A stretch of DNA of 64,000 bases, taken from positions 1 through 64,000 of the forward strand of contig CAJQUN010000437.1 in assembly GCA_907163345.1 (NCBI GenBank), written 5' to 3'. The notes beneath the pieces were generated by a model. The model had not been told where the DNA came from and made no database searches. It worked only from the letters and a program-made list of their open reading frames with translations. Shown one piece after another: positions 59,364 to 64,000 of the stretch. Position 1 is the first letter of the stretch. Each line of letters starts with the position of its first letter. Position numbers and translations under genes: made by a program. Source of the DNA: Haberlea rhodopensis (lineage: Eukaryota; Streptophyta; Magnoliopsida; Lamiales; Gesneriaceae).

Positions 59364-60864
59364 TGTGATATCCCTGAAATAATTATGTGCATTTGGGCAT
59401 TAATTATGTTTATGTGATATTATGGTGTTAATTAATTTAGTGTTGAATTAATTAATATGGTGAATACTTAGTCACATGGTGGGCGTGACCTGGTAATGCA
59501 TTTCAGGGTGCATGTGATTCATGTTGGGAAATTTGGTGTAGGCATGATTTATTTATGATGGGTAACAATTATTTTGGGTAAAGCATATTTTATTGAAGTT
59601 TTGGTGCATTCTTGGAAAATGCTTTTAAAATATCATGTTGGGGATATTTTATACATCATGCTAATTAATGGGGTACATGTTTTAATTAACCCCACTTATA
59701 CCCCCACTACCTCACTCCTCCCACCACTCTTTATCAAACAACTCTCCCAACCCTACCCAAAAACCCCAAACCCGATTTTGGCAAGAAGAAGGGGTGAAAA
59801 CCTTTGCAAAATCTTTATTTGTGGGATTCTTGGTAAGATTTGAGGTCCAAAAGGGGTATGGATTCTTCCTTGTTGTTTTTATGAGGTTTGGTTTTGATTT
59901 GAGTTTGTATTTTGCGTTTTGAAATGGGTTTGTTTTTGGGTATTTGAAGTTTTGGTTGGGTTTTAAATTTTTGGTGTTGTTGAGATGTATATTGAAGGTT
60001 TATGATGTTTTGATGTTGTTTGTTTGATGGTGTTTGAGTTTGTATGGATTGGGGAAGAAAAAATGGTGATTTGGTTGCATACACTCATTGGATGCATTTG
60101 TGCATGTGATTGTAAGTCGGGATTATATTTCAGTGATGAAGTATACTTGCCGCCAGTGGCGTAGCGATGTGAATACTTGCCGCTGTCATACCGTAGAGAT
60201 GGGAGAATATTTGCAGCTAATATGTAGAAGCGAAGAACACGCCGCTGTCATATTATAGCGATGGATATTATTGCCCTGGAATTGTCTAAGCGAGGGGTAT
60301 TTACGCTGTCATGTTAACGCGAGGGATATTATGCCATTGATATAATAAGACTTGGAAATTGGATATGGTATTCATGGAATGGATGCATGTCATGACATAT
60401 ATTATTGGTGTTATAATCTATTGATTATGATTGTGGTACAGGAACAACCAAAGGGAGCATTAAATGTATAAATACAGGAAGTGATTCGCATTTACGGTTT
60501 ATGCATATCTATATTACAATCATATTATTGTGAATATGGTTTGTTACATGCTTATGGGTTTGTGGTTGTTCCTGTAGGTATATTTTGACAGGAAGGGCTA
60601 AGGACGAGTTGGTGTGTGAGCTAGTGAGGAGTGCTTTTGGTATAACGGATCATGATTCTTTTGTTTAGTCTCTACTCTAGGAGTAGTGTAAAGCTATATG
60701 ATTAACATTCATTATTTGAGAATTTAATTATTCCTTTTGGAATTTAATTTAGGCATTGTAATATTAATAGCTCGGGGATCAACACGAAATTTTTTATATT
60801 CTGATTATGCATGCTTAGTTCTTATTGTACCTAAATCCACATTTAAGGAACTAGGATCCTTACA
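59364..60864 (+). repeat. gypsy-B 3' LTR with internal deletion
   Basis: 1,501 bp. Aligns to the 5' LTR except for about 550 bp missing between gtgattt (about 60071) and catacactcattgg, equivalent to roughly 53266-53812. The lost part includes all the palindromes and the atgcatt repeats. The CCGC/GCGA array (60130-60330) is kept. Confidence 0.9.
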
Positions 60865-60869
60865 GATCA

Positions 60870-63397
60870 CCCTCATATAATGTGAAAGAGCTTCACATTT
60901 AATAAATAATATAAATGCAAAATCTGCATAAAATATCTGATCATCCACGTATAATTTCAATAGTCCAATAATATTTAATGCATAGAATTTTTTTCAGTAA
61001 TATAATATAAAATGCCCATTCTTCTTCATGCGTCATGCGTCTGTTTTTCACACTTCCCTTCACAAATGCAAAAGTGTAAATTGGGGAATTTCAAGTGTAC
61101 ACTCTTGAATAAGCAATTGCCATGAAGAAATTGCAGAAAGCTTTGCTTCAAAGTAAAACCCACCTTTTGCATTTAAATCAATTTATATAAATTAATTTAG
61201 AACTTATATTAAAACTGAGAATATTTATAATTAATAGAATTGTTTTTTACTAAGATTATTATTTGATTTTATTTTAGTGGGTAAATATTTTTGTGGATTA
61301 TCATTAGTTAGAATAATTATTTTTATATATAAAAAGCACACCATGAGACCAAGTGTCGATGCCACTCGTTCAACTTTATAATATTGAAAAAACAATAATA
61401 AACAAATAAACTAAGTTTTTAAAACAAGAAAACGGGGACAGGTAATGAAAGTGATTGAGCTACGCCACTTCCAAAGGTAAGAATAGTTAAAGGTAAGATA
61501 ACTACGTGTCTTTGATTCCTCTACACCATAAGAGGATATGTATGCAACTTAAAAAATTCAAGCCACCCCCTCCTCCATACATTTCCGTTGTTCTTTTTAT
61601 GGCTTTTTCAATAGAACATTTTAAATTTTCTAAAATAAAATTTTAATTGTTTTAAAAAATATAAAGATCGAACCGTAATTGTAACCGGTGGTTAATCGTA
61701 ATCGTAATCGGCGGTTCACGAACCGTAACCGGAACAATCTACGAAGGATAATGTTAATGGTTGATATTTTTAACCATCTAACCGCCATTTATGAACCATG
61801 GTCATGTCTACCTAGCATCTCCTGGGGGCGCTAGGGCGCCTCCTACACGTTTTCAAAGGGATTTGCACCTTTTCACTTGTAGAGTATGACTTTTCATGAA
61901 ATGATAATTTGAAATGGTATCTTTTGGTCATGTTGTATATATGCAAGTCTCTCATTTTAATGAAAACAACTTTTCTTGCAAGAATAACATCACATTCTTG
62001 AGAGAAATTAAAGATCAAAGAGCAATTACATTCATATTCGTATTTTATTCTTGAAAAAATAGAGTTTACAATATTTGTTGTTATGAGACTTGTGATTTGT
62101 GGTGCAACTATCACAAGCGAAAGTCATTGTATATTGGGAGTAGATTGCATATACCATACTCATGATGAGCGGGGTTTTAAGGAGAAAGTGTGAAACACTT
62201 GTATCGACTTGATAATTATTATTCTCCAATTTCCTTCCCAACTTTATACATTTGTACTAGGATCGGAAACAACAAAAACCCTAGATGATAATCATGCTAC
62301 TAAAATAGATACTACAAATATACATTGCGGTGCATTCGCTTTAATAAGATCATTACTAAATTTTACAAAAAAAATTACAAAAAAATATTTTTACATTGAT
62401 TTTTTTATAAAAAAAAATTATTATCAACAAAAAAATGTGATTTATAATAAATTAAAAATACGGCGTAACTTAAAATTAAATAAGTTTTACGGGTAATATT
62501 AGCAACTATTCTTTTTGCTGTTTTCTCTATTTACGAATTTTAAGAAATTTAAATATAATTTGGAATACCTAAAATTTATGACCTGTTTTAAAAACTGAGA
62601 ACAATTTAAAAATTACTGAGATTGCATTTGGATAAAAGAATTAATTTCAACGATGTTTATAAAATTTGGATTGAAATGACTTTAATAATTAGGAATTTAA
62701 AATAACTTGCTATTATTAAAAAAACGTCTTAAGATTGAAAATAGTAGATTTAATCTGTGAATTTTCAAATTAACCAAACAATTCGAATGCATTTATATTA
62801 AGAATTTGAAATCTAAATCAATCAAATCTTCGATCAAAATGGATTCTGAAAAATAAAATAATAATTTATACTTAAAAAAAAGTAAAAAGAAAATGTCTTA
62901 CAAATTTACAACATTTTGGCTTTTTTTTAAAAGCAATTAAAATTTTTTTATTCACAAATACATCGAAACGTGAGACGTTGCAAATATACTCCAAACCGTA
63001 GTTTGAGGGAGCGGTTATAACATTGATGAGGAGGCCGTGTGTAACGGCTCCTCTTAAGGTAGCAGCCGCCCTCAAGGAGGAAGGCTACTCCCTTGGTTAG
63101 GAGCCGCCCTCGTTGAGGGCGGCTACTCCTTGGTTAGGAGTCGCCGCTTATACAGGCGGCTCCTAACTTCACCCGTGTTTGTCCATTGTCGCGTGCTCAT
63201 TTATGTCTCGTAGTAGAATATATAGTCAACTTGTATGTCACTTCACACCAACTCTATCGTGTATCTGTTGCTTCCCACTACATAAGTTTTTATTTATTAT
63301 ATCATACTTTTACCCCGACAAAAAATTAATCATATTATATATGAAATATTGTAAATATTACACCCGTGAACCTTTAACTTTTACAAAAATTTATATA
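60870..63397. other. AT-rich unassigned region
   Basis: No convincing gene. The segment 61676-61815 has repeated aaccgtaa/aatcgtaatc motifs and ends gaaccatggtcatgtctac, which looks like a hAT-type terminus without a visible partner. The segment 62000-62240 is not assigned. GC-rich hairpins at 63033-63167 are listed separately. Confidence 0.5.
63033..63167. repeat. Cluster of GC-rich hairpins
   Basis: A perfect 10-bp stem with 3-base loop lies at 63102-63124 (AGCCGCCCTC, gtt, GAGGGCGGCT). A 13-bp stem with one G-T pair lies at 63133-63145 with 63155-63167 (GTTAGGAGTCGCC with GGCGGCTCCTAAC). A weaker one is at about 63033-63053. Motifs GGAGCCGCC and GGCGGCT recur in both orientations within an otherwise AT-rich region. 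Confidence 0.75.
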
Positions 63398-64000
63398 TGT
63401 AATACCCCCGAAATGTGATATGATTATGTTCTACGATGATAAATTATGATGTGTTTAAGGGTTGTGGTGTATTTAAATTGGGGGCCACGATTTATGTTAT
63501 GATAATATGATGTGGGGAACATGTTGGGTGTTTTAAAGGATGTATTAATTAAATGAAGTTAGAAAATATCGAGTGAGGATATTTTAATACATCGTACTAT
63601 ATACCGGGACACAATTAAACACCTCAAGGCACCCCAACCATACCACCCCCCCAATCGGCCACCTCACCCCTTCCCCACTTGTTTAACCCATACCCCCCAC
63701 TTGATCATGCCCATGCTTCCAATCACTCCTTGCAGCCAAATCATTCCCTTCTCCTTCTCTTTCTCCCCCCATTTTCGTTCCAGCTTAGCAGCTGTAAGGC
63801 AAGGAAAAAGCTTGGTAAGAAGGTGTTCAAATCCTTGCAAAAAGAGGAGCAAAAAGAGAGGGGTAAGTGGGTACCCTGTTTTTCTGGGTTTGTGTTTGAG
63901 CTTGGGTTTGGTGGGTTGTTTTTAACGCATGCTAAGTGTAGGCTTGGGTGAAACCTTGGTAAGGATGCTTACATGGTAGTATTAAGTAACTATTAGCATG
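63398..64000 (+). mobile_element. gypsy-type LTR, start only (runs off window)
   Basis: TGTAATACCCCCGAAATGTG opens a sequence with the same order of landmarks as the gypsy-B LTR: tgatatgattatg, a ttttaatacatc block (compare ttttatacatc), a C-rich leader with ccaacc and ccccac, and aagcttggtaagaaggtg (compare ggattcttggtaag). Short ORFs here (for example 63679-63951) overlap this non-coding leader and are not called. Confidence 0.6.

Larger units (their letters stand above)
52585..60864 (+). mobile_element. gypsy-B, Tekay/Del-like chromovirus
   Basis: Complete LTR element with gatca on both sides: 5' LTR 52585-54589, PBS 54590, gag, protease, RT, RNase H, integrase, chromodomain-like tail, polypurine tract and 3' LTR 59364-60864. 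RT and RNase H before integrase marks it as Ty3/gypsy. The pol tail (ILDR..R.LRNK..P.VKVQW) fits the Tekay/Del chromovirus clade (family knowledge). It has a handful of stops and frameshifts and is probably recently inactivated. Confidence 0.9.

Noticed and set aside
61812..62496. Several overlapping ORFs of 69-100 codons in the AT-rich region
   Set aside because: They lie on both strands over low-complexity sequence, with no domain or splice-consistent extension.
63679..63951. 90-codon ORF at the right edge
   Set aside because: It overlaps the leader-like part of an LTR start and shows no recognisable domain.

Overview
This is plant nuclear DNA, most likely from an eudicot (inferred from AT-rich non-coding sequence, GT-AG introns, and the retrotransposon lineages; the species cannot be told). 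It holds no bacterial operons, rRNA or tRNA genes. About 90% of the right-hand 58 kb is transposable elements nested inside one another. The only candidate host genes lie in the first 6 kb.

Layout. 1-2450: two decayed tandem copies of the 3' end of a TPR-like plant gene. 4011-5853 (minus): a four-exon coding model of 178 residues with consistent splice phases and unknown function. 6264-7700: a long inverted-repeat (foldback) DNA element with another element fragment in its loop. 7741-29542: one hAT transposon flanked by an 8-bp target duplication. Its transposase gene is split by an 18.3-kb gypsy insertion (8243-26586, duplication ttttc) and by a small hAT MITE (27570-28149). The gypsy element (gypsy-A) has no recognisable gag-pol and carries a Sirevirus-like copia element (copia-A). 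A later inversion of about 10.5 kb (15653-26161) cut both the gypsy 3' LTR and the copia 3' LTR, and reversing it on paper restores both.

30486-48961: a second hAT-type MITE (8-bp duplication gttaagtg) that received a second Sirevirus-like copia (copia-B, duplication aaaac). A 5,995-bp stretch from the flank through mid-pol was then tandemly duplicated, leaving a truncated copy (B1, 30775-35875) beside the full-length one (B2, 36770-48156). B2's third, env-like ORF is interrupted by a gypsy solo LTR (42444-44528, duplication aatgc). A further small tandem duplication at 48128-48760 copied the last ~31 bp of the LTR.

49409-52243 is a probable minus-strand solo LTR. 52585-60864 is a complete Tekay/Del-type gypsy chromovirus (gypsy-B, duplication gatca) with gag, protease, RT, RNase H, integrase and a chromodomain-like tail, broken by a few stops and frameshifts. 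60870-63397 is AT-rich sequence with one transposon-end-like segment and a cluster of GC-rich hairpins. A further gypsy-type LTR starts at 63398 and runs off the window.

Every autonomous element seen carries disabling mutations. No new cellular system such as a defence locus or biosynthetic cluster was found. The most informative signals are the decodable order of insertions and rearrangements, and two repeat systems inside the gypsy LTRs: clusters of a CGATCGATCG palindrome, and CCGC/GCGA arrays.
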